Below the pieces are notes generated by a model that saw nothing but the letters and a program-made list of their open reading frames with translations, had not been told where the DNA came from and made no database searches. Positions 44,655 through 53,320 of a stretch of 64,000 bases of DNA are shown piece after piece. Every line of letters begins with the position of its first letter. The first letter of the stretch is position 1. Origin of the DNA: Thraustochytrium sp. TN22 (Eukaryota > Sar > Bigyra > Thraustochytrida > Thraustochytriidae). Made by a program: the position numbers and the translations under genes. The stretch is taken from assembly GCA_013306675.1 (NCBI GenBank), contig JABLUY010000071.1, positions 62,001 through 126,000 on the forward strand, given 5' to 3'.

Positions 44655-45852
44655 TCAGACTGCGACGGAGGTGCGGATGCCCATTTCGTCGTTGTCGTCA
44701 TTGTCGTTGTTGTTTTTGGGGCGGGATTTGTTCGCGTTGGGCTTCTTGGCTGCGAGCGCGGCCTCGGCGCGCATGCCGCTAAGAAAGTCGGTGCGGCGGA
44801 AGAGGCAGCCCTCGGCGAGGGTGTACGCGACTGCGCCGGGGGCCCAGGCGGTGGCCCCTGGCGCCACGGTGGCGAGCAGGGCCTTCTTGCGGACCTTGGT
44901 GGCCAGGGCGGCGAGCGAGGTGAGCTTGACGGAGACGCTCTCGTCCGAGTCCTGGTCGAAGCAGACGCAGACCATGAAGCGTGAGTGGGTGGTGCCGGGG
45001 TCGGCTGCAGATGCGCGCCCGCGCGAGTGAGCGGGAGAAGGGGTCAGTTCTGCGCTCTCGAAGTTACGTCTCCATCTCCAAAGGCAACTGAGGCAACTTA
45101 CTGGTGTAGATGACATAGTCGCAGCCGAAGTTGGAGCCGCGCATGATGATCCAGCCCTTGCGCCAGAGGTCCTCGAAGACGAGCGCGCTCGCGACCTCGA
45201 AGGGGCTCTGCGGGAAGGGAAAGTCGCGCAGCGCCTCGGCCGGGTTTACGGGCCCGGCGTCCCGTGCGCGCGGCGCTGCAGTCCACACCTGCGCGGCGCC
45301 GCCGGCGATGCGCTTGAGTTCGACGAGCCCTTCCAAGGCGGCCACGCGAGCCTCTTCGAGCGCCAGGCGCACCGGCATGACGACGACGGCCTTGAGGAAG
45401 GCCGGCTTGGCCGGCCTATCCACCGTTTCCTCGTCCATGATGAACTTGAGCGCCGCGAGCCGCCGTTTCCGCTGGAGCGCGGCGACTGGGTCGTCTGGTG
45501 CGGCGGCCTCGGCGCTTGGCGCCAGCTGCTCCCCAGCAGCGGCGTCCTCGGCGTCCTCGGCCTCGTTGTTGTCGCCCTCGGCGCCCTCGTCAATCTCGTC
45601 CTCATCCTTCTCGTCCTCCTCATCGGCGCCGCCGAGCAGCTCGGCGTGCCGCGCCACGGCGAGCGCGTGCACGTCGGCCACCGGCTTGCGCATCTCGTGC
45701 AGCGTGCGCTTGCGCGAGTTCTTGTCGGGCGGGCGCTTCGAGTACACGGCGGACGCGAGTCGCTCTTCAAAGAGCCGCTGCACCACCTCCGCGTCCTGCG
45801 CCGCCACCGTCACCTCGAAGGCCGCGGGCCGCAGCGCTGGGGTCATGGCCAT
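44655..45852 (-). CDS. TSEN34: tRNA-splicing endonuclease subunit Sen34 (two exons)
   Basis: Catalytic subunit that cuts the 3' splice site of nuclear pre-tRNAs, working with Sen2, Sen15 and Sen54. Exon 1 is 45102-45852 and exon 2 is 44655-45004, joined over a 97-base intron to give 366 residues. The C-terminal nuclease fold is clear: VFEDLWRKGWIIMRGSNFGC before the junction, then VIYTTDPGTTHSRFMV across it, then VRKKALLA and VAYTL. The triad reads Tyr249, His257 and Lys290, matching human LVYPGDP...HAHY...VRK. Only splicing unites Tyr with His/Lys in one frame. A central acidic, Ala/Glu-rich insert (about 70-125) is a probable linker. Start at 45852 or the ATG two codons on; an in-frame ATG at 46173 would add 107 residues without homology. 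Confidence 0.9.
45005..45101 (-). other. Spliceosomal intron of TSEN34
   Basis: On the minus strand the intron opens with GTAAGT (complement of 45096-45101) and closes with CTGCAG (45005-45010), a phase-1 intron of 97 bases. It is GC-rich with a pyrimidine stretch before the acceptor. It is the only intron I could support in the window. The evidence is canonical ends plus restoration of the conserved Sen34 core across the junction. Confidence 0.85.
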
Positions 45853-46303
45853 GGCGTTGGCGAAGGGTCGAGCAACGAAGCGCCGAGCTACGGCAAGCTC
45901 GCTAGCAAGCTCGGACGGTGCTTGCGCTCTGGCCGCCCCGCGCTCGCGCGGCACCAGCGCCTCCACGCCGCTGCACTGCGCCGCGGCGCGCGCTGAGTGC
46001 TGTCCGCGTTCTGCGGCTCTGTGGTCCACCGGGCCGGGCTCCGAGTCGTCACTAAACCCACCACGACGAGGTGTCAGTGCAAGCAAGCCGCCGTTCGTCC
46101 ACCTTGCAACGTGTACGCTCGTCCCCAAGGCCGACTGCGGGCCCTTGCGTCCTGCTCCGAGTCCTCGATCCATTCCTTTGACTGTAGGCCTACATGCCTC
46201 TCTCCTGGGTTGAACTCTGCTGTCATGACGTTCGCCATCTTGAAGTTAAAGTGGTCTCGTCCTGCCAGGCCTAACCTGTGAAGAAGCGCCGGGCCACGTT
46301 CGT

Positions 46304-46336
46304 CGTGTCATGATCGTGTCATGATCGTGTCATGAT
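46304..46336 (+). repeat. 11-bp tandem repeat, 3 copies
   Basis: Three perfect copies of CGTGTCATGAT. Each contains the palindrome ATCATGAT-like core TCATGA. It lies between the divergent TSEN34 and B56 genes. Function is unknown. Confidence 0.9.
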
Positions 46337-46491
46337 CGCGATGGCTGTGCTGCACGATGGGGATCCTAATCTCTCTGTGTCTTGTCTTCAGACGCGTGCA
46401 GACGCTCGCTTGAAGCCAGGTTCCTGGATAGGGCGGTTGCGGCTGCGATCCTTGCTTGGGGCGCTTATCTATCCGCCCGCGCTTGTCAGAT

Positions 46492-46510
46492 GAGAGAGAG
46501 AGAGAGAGAG
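46492..46510 (+). repeat. (GA)n microsatellite
   Basis: Nineteen bases of GA dinucleotide repeat in the upstream region of the B56 gene, followed by purine-rich sequence. Confidence 0.9.
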
Positions 46511-46645
46511 GGAGCGAGAAGAAGCGCGCGCGCGCGGGGGCAAAGCGCGAGCGCGAGCGCGCGCGGCGGCGGAGGCGGCGCTGCGGCGGCGCGAGGAGGC
46601 GAGGGCTCGCGCGCTGGCCCGCCCGCCCGCACGCAGGGCGCGCGC

Positions 46646-46646
46646 G

Positions 46647-46684
<38 letters not shown>
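46646..46684 (+). repeat. (GGC)n microsatellite
   Basis: Thirteen GGC-type units with one GGT interruption, in the presumed 5' leader or promoter of the B56 gene. Similar runs occur at 49270-49330 and around 59550-59680. Confidence 0.9.
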
Positions 46685-47069
46685 GCGAGGCTCCTCCCGG
46701 CACGGCCCGCCTGCGGGCCGGCGAGCGCGCGCGGGCGAGCAAGCGAGCGCGGGCGCGGCTGCGCGGCTGCGAGGGCGCGCGCGAGCGGGAGCGAAGCCGG
46801 GGCGGCGCGAAGAGGGACGACGGGGCGACGCGCGAGGCGCCGCTGCGGAGGGGTGCCGGCGACGGCGGCGGACCTCGCGTTCGAGCCAGCCAGCCGCCCC
46901 GAGCAGGAGCTGGCCAAGGCAGGCTAGCTCGCCAGACCCGATCTGCGGCCAGGTTGCCGCGGTCGAGTCGCTCGCGTCCACTGACATAGTTGTAGACAAA
47001 AAGGAGAGTCTCGTCAGGCTCGTCAAGCTCGTCGGGCAGGTCTGGCGTGTGTGCGTGGAGACGGTGAAG

Positions 47070-48704
47070 ATGTTCGCCGGGTTCCGCAAAAAGGACAAGC
47101 ACAAGTCGAGCCGGTCGTCGGGCGGCAGCAGCAGCAGCAGCAGCGGCAGCAGCACGAATGTGTCAAGCAGCGCGGGCGGCAGCGGCAGCGGAGGCGGCTC
47201 GTATGGGTACGGGCACGGGTCGTCGGGAACGAGCGGACGCAGCGCGTCGCCCAAGCCGCCGGCGGGCCACGGGCGCAGCGGCAGCGGCGCGGCGGGCGGG
47301 GGGTCGTCCGGGTTGGGCTCGGGCAGCGGGCATGAACGCGCTGGGAGCGCGGGCACGAACGGGGCGTCGGGCTCGGGGGAGGACCGCTTCGCGGGGCTGA
47401 CGCTGCTGACGGCCATGTCCTTGAAGGACGTGAGCCCGAACGAGCAGCAGAAGCTCTTCGTGCGGCACCTGAAGCTGTGCCACGAGACCTTTGACTTCCA
47501 CGACCCGACACAGGTGAAGGAGCGCGAGGCGAAGCGACTCTTGCTGGTGGGGCTGGTCGGGTACCTGAACAACCCCAACACGCACGTGCACGAGTACATG
47601 TTCCCGAACATCATCAACATGGTGAGCGCGAACCTGTTCCGCGCGCTGCCGCCGCCAAACGACACGTGGCCGGACGAGGAGGAGGAGCAGTTCATGGACC
47701 CGGCGTGGCCGCACCTGGAGCTGGTGTACGAGTTCCTGCTGCGCTTCGTGGTCTCCCAGGACGTGGACCCCAAGGCGGCCAAGAAGTACATCTCGCACTC
47801 GTTCATCTTGCACCTGCTGGGGCTGTTCAACTCGGAGGACCTGCGCGAGCGCGAGTACCTCAAGACCATCCTGCACCGCATCTATGGCAAGTTCATGGCG
47901 CTGCGCGCCTTCATCCGCAAGGCCATCGCCAACATCTTTTTGGGCTGCATCTACTTCGAGGACCACCACAACGGCATCGCGGAGTTGCTGGAGATCCTGG
48001 GCAGCATCATCAACGGGTTCGCGCTGCCGCTCAAGGCCGAGCACAAGCGCTTCCTCAACACCTGCCTCATCCCGCTGCACAAGGTGCGCGGCCTCACCAA
48101 CTTCCAGCAGCAGCTCGAGTACTGCGTCACGCAGTTCGTCGAGAAGGACAACAAGATGGCCGAGCCCGTCGTGCGCGGCCTGCTGCGCTTCTGGCCAGAA
48201 GTCAACTCCCACAAGCAGGTGCAGTTCCTGCACGAGCTCGAGGAGATCCTCGAGCTCATCCAGCTGCCCGAGTTCCGCGCCGTCATGACGCCGCTCTTCC
48301 GCCGCGTCGCGGTCTGCCTGGAGTCGCAGCACTTTCAGGTCGCCGAGCGCACGCTCTTGCTCTGGAACAACGACTACCTCTTCACGCTCGTCACGCAGAA
48401 CCGTCGCGACATCTTGCCGCTCGTCTACGACGTCCTCAAGAGCAACTCGGACGCCCACTGGAACGTCAACGTGCAGACGCTCTCGCAAAACGTCCTCAAG
48501 GCCTTCCAGGACACCGACAAACAGTTCTACGATGAGGTCGCGCGCGCCGCCAAGGCCTCTGCCGACGGCCGCGCGCAGGCCGCCTCGCAGCGCTCGCGCC
48601 TCTGGGACCGCCTCGTCGACCAGTACGGCCCTGACGATGCCGACAAGGCCGCCTCTGCCGCGGCGCCAGCAGCCCCGCCTCCCCCACCATCCTCCGACGC
48701 TTGA
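47070..48704 (+). CDS. PPP2R5: PP2A regulatory subunit B56 (B' family)
   Basis: Predicted protein of 544 residues, the B56 subunit that directs protein phosphatase 2A to LxxIxE-containing substrates. The HEAT-like core runs from about 105 to 515 and is highly conserved: KRLLLVGLVGYLNNPNTHVH, VSANLFRALPPP, WPHLELVYEFLLRFV, LREREYLKTILHRIYGKFMA, RAFIRKAIANIFLGCIYF, HNGIAELLEILGSIINGFAL, QQLEYCVTQFVEKD and LLWNNDYLFTLV. The N-terminal 105 residues are a Ser/Gly-rich low-complexity tail starting MFAGFRKKDKHKS; B56 isoforms also differ mainly in their tails. The C-terminus is Ala/Pro-rich. The ATG at 47070 is the only one before the core in the frame. Core assignment is certain. Confidence 0.96.
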   Translation: MFAGFRKKDKHKSSRSSGGSSSSSSGSSTNVSSSAGGSGSGGGSYGYGHGSSGTSGRSASPKPPAGHGRSGSGAAGGGSSGLGSGSGHERAGSAGTNGASGSGEDRFAGLTLLTAMSLKDVSPNEQQKLFVRHLKLCHETFDFHDPTQVKEREAKRLLLVGLVGYLNNPNTHVHEYMFPNIINMVSANLFRALPPPNDTWPDEEEEQFMDPAWPHLELVYEFLLRFVVSQDVDPKAAKKYISHSFILHLLGLFNSEDLREREYLKTILHRIYGKFMALRAFIRKAIANIFLGCIYFEDHHNGIAELLEILGSIINGFALPLKAEHKRFLNTCLIPLHKVRGLTNFQQQLEYCVTQFVEKDNKMAEPVVRGLLRFWPEVNSHKQVQFLHELEEILELIQLPEFRAVMTPLFRRVAVCLESQHFQVAERTLLLWNNDYLFTLVTQNRRDILPLVYDVLKSNSDAHWNVNVQTLSQNVLKAFQDTDKQFYDEVARAAKASADGRAQAASQRSRLWDRLVDQYGPDDADKAASAAAPAAPPPPPSSDA

Positions 48705-49357
48705 CGCTGACAGAAAAAGACGATGATGATGATGATGTTGATTACGGGCTCAACGCGTTCGGGCGTCCACGAGCTTGCGAGCGTCCACACGAGCGAGCGC
48801 GCGTCCACACGAGCGAGCGCGCGCGCGAGCGAAAGACAGAAAGGCAGAGAAGATAGAAAAGACACATCTGCTGTCATGAGCGCCGGCTGGCGATGCGATG
48901 GTCCTCTCGGAGCCCCCAGGCGCGGGCCCACGGAACTTGAGCAAGTCCAAGAAGCACCACAAGCGCGCGCGCGCGAGCTAGAGCGAGGTCTGGAGCTCCA
49001 AGCTAGCTAGCCACCAAGCAAGCAGTCAAGCTAGCCTTGCGAGCTGCCGTGGCCCGCGCTCCCGTCGACCGCCACGCCACGCCGAGGCCAGTTCCAGTGC
49101 AGTGCACCTCAAGGCGCGGTCCCTGACGACGACACAGGCGCGGCTCCGACACGGCGACGATTACGTCGTGGCAGTGCCAGCTTGTCGGCCGCGCAGACTT
49201 CGCGTGCCCCGGCGCGCGCGTGCTGTGCTGCGCACAGGCAGCAGACTGCGAACGGAGCGCGCGGCGAGCGGCGAGCGGCGGCGGCGGCGGCGGCGGCAGT
49301 GGCTGCAGCGGCGGCGCGGCGGCGGCAGCAGCGGCGCGGCGCAGCGGGGCAAGCAGC
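48705..49357. other. Intergenic, B56 to second elongase
   Basis: About 650 bases. It opens with a short (GAT)n run after the B56 stop, then GCGTCCACACGAGCGAGCGC repeats (48781), then GC-rich sequence with (GGC)n runs up to the elongase ATG. No gene is supported. It should contain the elongase promoter. Confidence 0.5.
48781..48820 (+). repeat. 20-bp tandem repeat, 2 copies
   Basis: Two adjacent perfect copies of GCGTCCACACGAGCGAGCGC, with a partial copy just upstream. It lies downstream of the B56 gene. Confidence 0.9.
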
Positions 49358-50587
49358 ATGGGCGCCAAGGATGGCGCGGCGCTGGAGGCCGTCCTGGCCA
49401 AGCTGGACGCGATCTCGTCGCGGCTGGACAACATCGAGGGCAAGGTGGAGGCGCAGGGCGAGGTGATGAAGGACATGAACGCCGGCGTGGTGCGGCGCGC
49501 CATCAAGTTCGGCACGGAAGATATCAACGACGCCTGCGGCGTGGTGACCGTCGGCACGAACGAGCTCATTGGCGAGTCGGGCCCCAAGAAGCAGGGCGAG
49601 TCCGATGCCAAGAAGGAGGATCGCCGCAAGCGCCAGGCGCTTGGCACGCGGCTCTTCACCGTCTACCTGCTCGTCTACCTGGCGCTGCTCATCGTCTCGG
49701 GCCTCGACCTGCTGCCCGTCATGGAGTGGGAGACCATGAAGTTCGACACGGCCGAGGTCGTCTCCGTCTGGCTGCGCACGCACATGGGCGTGCCCTTCGC
49801 GCTCTGCTTCGGCTACCTCGTCGTCATCTTCGGCATCCAGTACTACATGGAGGACCGCAAGGAGCTCGACCTCCGCAAGCCGCTCGCGGCCTGGAGCGCC
49901 TTCCTCGCCGTCTTTAGCGTCGGCGCCTCCATCCGCACCGTCCCGGTCCTGCTCAAGATGCTCTACACCAAGGGCGTGCACCATGTGCTCTGCGGTGACA
50001 CGCGCAACGACTGGGTTATCGACGACCCGGCCGGCGTCTGGACCATGCTCTTCATCTTCTCCAAGATCCCCGAGCTCGGCGACACCCTCTTCATCGTGCT
50101 GCGCAAGCGCAAGCTCATCACGCTGCACTGGTACCACCACGTCACCGTGCTGCTCTTCTGCTGGCACGCCTGGGCCACCTTTGCCCTCACCGGCATTGTC
50201 TTCGCCGCCATCAACGCCTCGGTCCACGCCATCATGTACGCCTACTACGCCTACACGGCGCTCGGCTACCGCCCCACCGCCTACGCCATCTACATCACGC
50301 TCATCCAGATCGCGCAGATGGTCGTTGGCACGGCCGTCACCTTTTACATCGGCTACGACATGGCCTTTGTCACGCCCCAGCCCTTTAAGCTCAGCATGGA
50401 GCTCAACTGGGACCCGCTCGACCCCGAAGTGAACACCGAGCCCACCTGCAAGGGTGCCAACTCCTCCAACGCCCTCTACGGCGTCGCCATGTACGCCTCC
50501 TACTTGTACCTCTTCTGCCTCTTCTTCTACATGGCCTACCTGCGCCCCAAGAAGCCCAAGACGGACGCCGCCAAGAAGTCCAACTAA
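49358..50587 (+). CDS. ELO-family fatty acid elongase (ELOVL6-like) with coiled-coil N-terminus
   Basis: Predicted protein of 409 residues. The ELO domain covers about 100-395: KIPELGDTLFIVLRKRKLI, then the histidine box HWYHH at 257-261, VLLFCWHAW, then NASVHAIMYAYYAYTAL. WHWYHH-type boxes with SVHAIMY resemble ELOVL6/ELO3 enzymes that extend saturated and monounsaturated acyl-CoAs, though substrate is not proven. About seven membrane helices and a Lys-rich C-terminus (RPKKPKTDAAKKSN) fit ER residence. The first 95 residues are unusual for an elongase: a heptad-like helix (LEAVLAKLDAISSRLDNIEG) and a basic segment (PKKQGESDAKKEDRRKR), perhaps for oligomerisation or tethering. The ATG at 49358 is the first in frame. 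The protein is clearly not a recent copy of the other elongase in the window. Confidence 0.93.
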   Translation: MGAKDGAALEAVLAKLDAISSRLDNIEGKVEAQGEVMKDMNAGVVRRAIKFGTEDINDACGVVTVGTNELIGESGPKKQGESDAKKEDRRKRQALGTRLFTVYLLVYLALLIVSGLDLLPVMEWETMKFDTAEVVSVWLRTHMGVPFALCFGYLVVIFGIQYYMEDRKELDLRKPLAAWSAFLAVFSVGASIRTVPVLLKMLYTKGVHHVLCGDTRNDWVIDDPAGVWTMLFIFSKIPELGDTLFIVLRKRKLITLHWYHHVTVLLFCWHAWATFALTGIVFAAINASVHAIMYAYYAYTALGYRPTAYAIYITLIQIAQMVVGTAVTFYIGYDMAFVTPQPFKLSMELNWDPLDPEVNTEPTCKGANSSNALYGVAMYASYLYLFCLFFYMAYLRPKKPKTDAAKKSN

Positions 50588-50818
50588 ACGCCACCTCCAG
50601 CTAGGCGCAGAATCGCGGCCACACACGAACACACGAGGGCACAACCAAGCAGCAAACTTCGAAACTGGGGCGCCTCACAATCAGCGAACGAACTCGTTTC
50701 GTGCTCCAACACGCCCCTGCGCTCACTAGGTATAAACAACCAAAATATGCGATCTGCTTTCGTTTGCCAACTCAAAAAGACGACGACCACGACCACGAGC
50801 GAGGACGACGAGTGACGA

Positions 50819-50990
50819 CGGCGAGCGACGAGCGACCGGCGACAAGCGACGAGCGACGAGCGGCTGCGACGAGCGACGAGCGACCGGCGACAAGCGACGA
50901 GCGACGAGCGACGAGCGACGAGCGACGAGCGACCGGCGACAAGCGACGGGCGACAAGCGACGAGCGACGAGCGACGAGCGACGAGCGGCG
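50819..50990 (+). repeat. Degenerate heptamer array (GCGACGA)n
   Basis: About 170 bases of 7-base units GCGACGA with variants GCGACCG and GCGACAA. A longer pattern recurs three times (GCGACCGGCGACAAGCGACG at 50833, 50882 and a variant near 50931), so the array grew by duplication of multi-unit blocks. It lies after the second elongase. Confidence 0.9.
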
Positions 50991-51740
50991 ACGACGAATG
51001 ACGACGACGAGTGACGACACCGTGCGACGACCGCTCACTGCCAATGTCCTGTCAATGTCTGACTGCGAGTGCTGACTCGTCGGAGCCAAGAGCAGCTACG
51101 TATCTTTTTGCGAACCAGGCATCGCACACATCCCGGCAACCGCGCAAGCCGCGCAAGCACACTCCGTGACGACTCTTTTTTTCATCCATGTAGCCGCACA
51201 GTCAGCGCCAAAGCGCCGAATGAAGCCGTGCGGCGCGCTGCATCTGCAAAGCAACCAAGAGCGAGCGCAATACAGCATCAACAAATACAGACGGTCGACT
51301 TTGACGAGCTCGACACGCGACGCTTCCCCTCGCATTCTGTGCCTGCTTGCACTTTTCATTCGTCCTTCGAACCACGGAGCACCGCGCACGATACACTGCT
51401 TCGCTTCGCTTTGCTTTCCTGTAGTGGGCCTGTGCCTGATGACGCGTGCCGTCCGCGCTCACCCACGCTCACCCACGCTTCTCCGCGCTTCTCCGCGCCG
51501 AGGCCTCCGTTCGTGCCATCACCAGTGCAGTGCAGTCCGGGTCCCCGGTACACACACCCACACTGCGGTCCAGGCTCGTAAAAGAGAAGAGAGCAGCCGC
51601 GATGTCGGGCTCGCCAGGGCTGTCCAGGCGAGGTCCACTCCGCTGGCGAGTCCCGAGCCAGGCTCGCGCTCGCAGACCAGCTGCGAGCGCCGCCGCGCGG
51701 GCGGCTGCACCGGGCGCGGGGCGCGGCGCGGCGTGAGCAA

Positions 51741-51762
51741 GCGAGCGAGCGAGCGAGCGAGC
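51741..51762 (+). repeat. (GCGA)n microsatellite
   Basis: Five to six GCGA units just upstream of the start codon proposed for the next gene. Confidence 0.85.
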
Positions 51763-51798
51763 CTGCGAGCGGAGGCGCGGTGCGGCACGAGGCGGCGA

Positions 51799-52539
51799 AT
51801 GTGCGAGGGTGCGTCATCGCGGCCCACGCCGCCTGCGCCGCAGAGCGGCGGCCTCCTGGGCGCTGCCAGCAGCAGGGCGTCCAATGAGGCCGGCCGCGCG
51901 CGCGTCGGCGTCAAGCGCACGAGCCTCAGCGATGCGGAGCGCAGGTTTGCCTCGTGGCAGGAGGTGAGCCAGATCCCGGGCATCTTCGCCGGTCTCGGCG
52001 CCCGCCCCGAGCTGCCCAACACGCGTGCCTGGCGCAAGACGCAGCGCTCGCTCGCGGCGTCGTTACCAGGCGACGAGGCCGCGAGCACGGCCTCGGTCGC
52101 CCCCAGGGCCAAGGGCGCCGGCGCCTCGCGAAGAAGGCGCGAGCCCATGAGCAAGATCAAGGCGAGCGTCTTCGACCCGCGCGCCAGCGTCGACCTCAAG
52201 GTCATAGGCCAGGGCGGCCAGGGCGAGAGCTGGCCTTCATCGCGTTCGGAGGAGGCGCGCCTGCGCCCGGCCTCCGTCAAGGGCGCCTTCTCCGACCGCA
52301 AGCGCCTCATCACAACCAACTTCCCGCCCGTGCACGTGCGGGATCAAGCCAACCTCCCCCCGGGCGCCTTCCAGCGCCGCTCGGGCCATGAGCGCTGCTT
52401 CGGCGTCGATCGCGAGAACCGCGACCACCTAGACATCGTGCGCCGCATCGCCGCGCTGCGCCGCAGGCCAATGCCGCCTCCAGGGCCTCCTCCGCGGGGC
52501 CCTCGCATGGCGCTCGCCAAGCCCGTCGTGTCCTGCTGA
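51799..52539 (+). CDS. Hypothetical basic protein
   Basis: Predicted protein of 246 residues, not recognised. It is strongly basic and mostly low complexity, with Ser/Ala/Arg-rich segments and a Pro-rich end (PMPPPGPPPRGPRMALAKP). More ordered-looking stretches are FASWQEVSQIPGIFAGLGAR, MSKIKASVFDPRASVDLKVI, and KRLITTNFPPVHVRDQANLP followed by CFGVDRENRDHLDIVRRIAA. Codons in this frame end in G or C almost throughout, like the sure genes of the window, and this is the main evidence that it is real. The ATG at 51799 is chosen because codon character changes about there; in-frame ATGs also exist upstream. No membrane helix is seen. A cytoskeletal or RNA-associated role would be a guess. Confidence 0.5.
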   Translation: MCEGASSRPTPPAPQSGGLLGAASSRASNEAGRARVGVKRTSLSDAERRFASWQEVSQIPGIFAGLGARPELPNTRAWRKTQRSLAASLPGDEAASTASVAPRAKGAGASRRRREPMSKIKASVFDPRASVDLKVIGQGGQGESWPSSRSEEARLRPASVKGAFSDRKRLITTNFPPVHVRDQANLPPGAFQRRSGHERCFGVDRENRDHLDIVRRIAALRRRPMPPPGPPPRGPRMALAKPVVSC

Positions 52540-53320
52540 GTGCCGCTGTGCCCTGTCTGCGCTGCGCCTGACCGCAGTCACCGAGCCGCGTTCCTTCCCC
52601 GCCGTCCACAAGCTTGCTGCCGTCGTCGACTTTATCGTCCTCGTCGTGGCCAAGCAAGCAGCTGCGATGCCCCCTTTTGTCTCTTTCCCATGGTGTCCTT
52701 TTGTCTTGGTGATGCTAAGCCCGCAATCATTTAGATTCTGTTCGCGCTCCGTCTCGCGCGTTCCGTCTCGCGCGCTCCGTCTCGCGCGCTCCGTCTCGGC
52801 GTCCTTGCTCGCACAGCTGCAAAACACACGCCCGTCACAGTGCGTGGCGTCCCAAGATCCGCAAGGCTAGATCAGCTTCGTCAGCACTGCAGCCGCATCT
52901 CTAAAGACGCTGACTGCCAGCGGCGCTTCGCAGGCGCTGCGCGCTGAGTTGTTGCGCTGCGCTGCACGGTCACGAGCCTCGAGCAAGCAAAAGTCGCAAG
53001 ACGTAGCAAGACACAAGCTGGAAGGACCTCGGCGGAGAGCCTCATCAAAAGCTTCCTGGTCAGCGCCCGAGATCATCGGCTCGGACGCGGACGCCCAGGC
53101 TGCCAGTGCCTGCCTGCGGCGGCGACGGCCAGCCTGAGCGGCCGCGGTCGTCGAGCTGGCTGCGCGAGCCAGAACCCAAACCGCGCTCGGCTCGGCTCGC
53201 AGCGGGACCTGGGCTCGGCTCTGCGCAGGCGGCGCGGCGCGGCGCGGCCCTGCGTGGCGCGAGGGCGCAGAGAGCAAGCAGTCCCGGGCGGCCGGCCGGC
53301 CGGCGCTCCGCGCGGGCAGC
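52540..53320. other. Intergenic, upstream of GPAT
   Basis: About 780 bases. It contains a 14-base repeat (52745-52800) and lower-GC sequence to about 53060, then GC-rich 5' sequence of the acyltransferase gene. No gene is supported on either strand. Confidence 0.5.
52745..52800 (+). repeat. 14-bp tandem repeat, 4 copies
   Basis: Four tandem copies of CGCTCCGTCTCGCG; the second has a C-to-T change and the last differs at its end. It lies between the hypothetical gene and the acyltransferase gene. Confidence 0.9.

Larger units (their letters stand above)
45853..47069. other. Divergent intergenic region, TSEN34 / PP2A B56
   Basis: About 1.2 kb rich in simple sequence: an 11-base triplicate (46304), a (GA)n run (46492) and a (GGC)n run (46646), followed by very GC-rich sequence to about 46930. 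The B56 frame is open upstream of 47070 but has no ATG. A CpG-rich bidirectional promoter is likely. Confidence 0.5.
50588..51798. other. Intergenic with heptamer array
   Basis: About 1.2 kb. It contains a (GCGACGA)-type array (50819-50990), lower-GC sequence from 51060 to 51560, then GC-rich sequence with a (GCGA)n run at 51741. Frames cross it, but codon use there is unlike the neighbouring genes and no product is recognised. Confidence 0.5.

Noticed and set aside
45853-46173. 107-residue N-terminal extension of TSEN34 from the ATG at 46173
   Set aside because: The Sen34-like N-terminal domain begins at about 45852; the extension is unlike any Sen34 and overlaps the presumed divergent promoter region.
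48705-49357. Small gene between B56 and the second elongase
   Set aside because: Only simple-sequence-driven frames are present; none starts with an ATG in good context or shows gene-like codon use.
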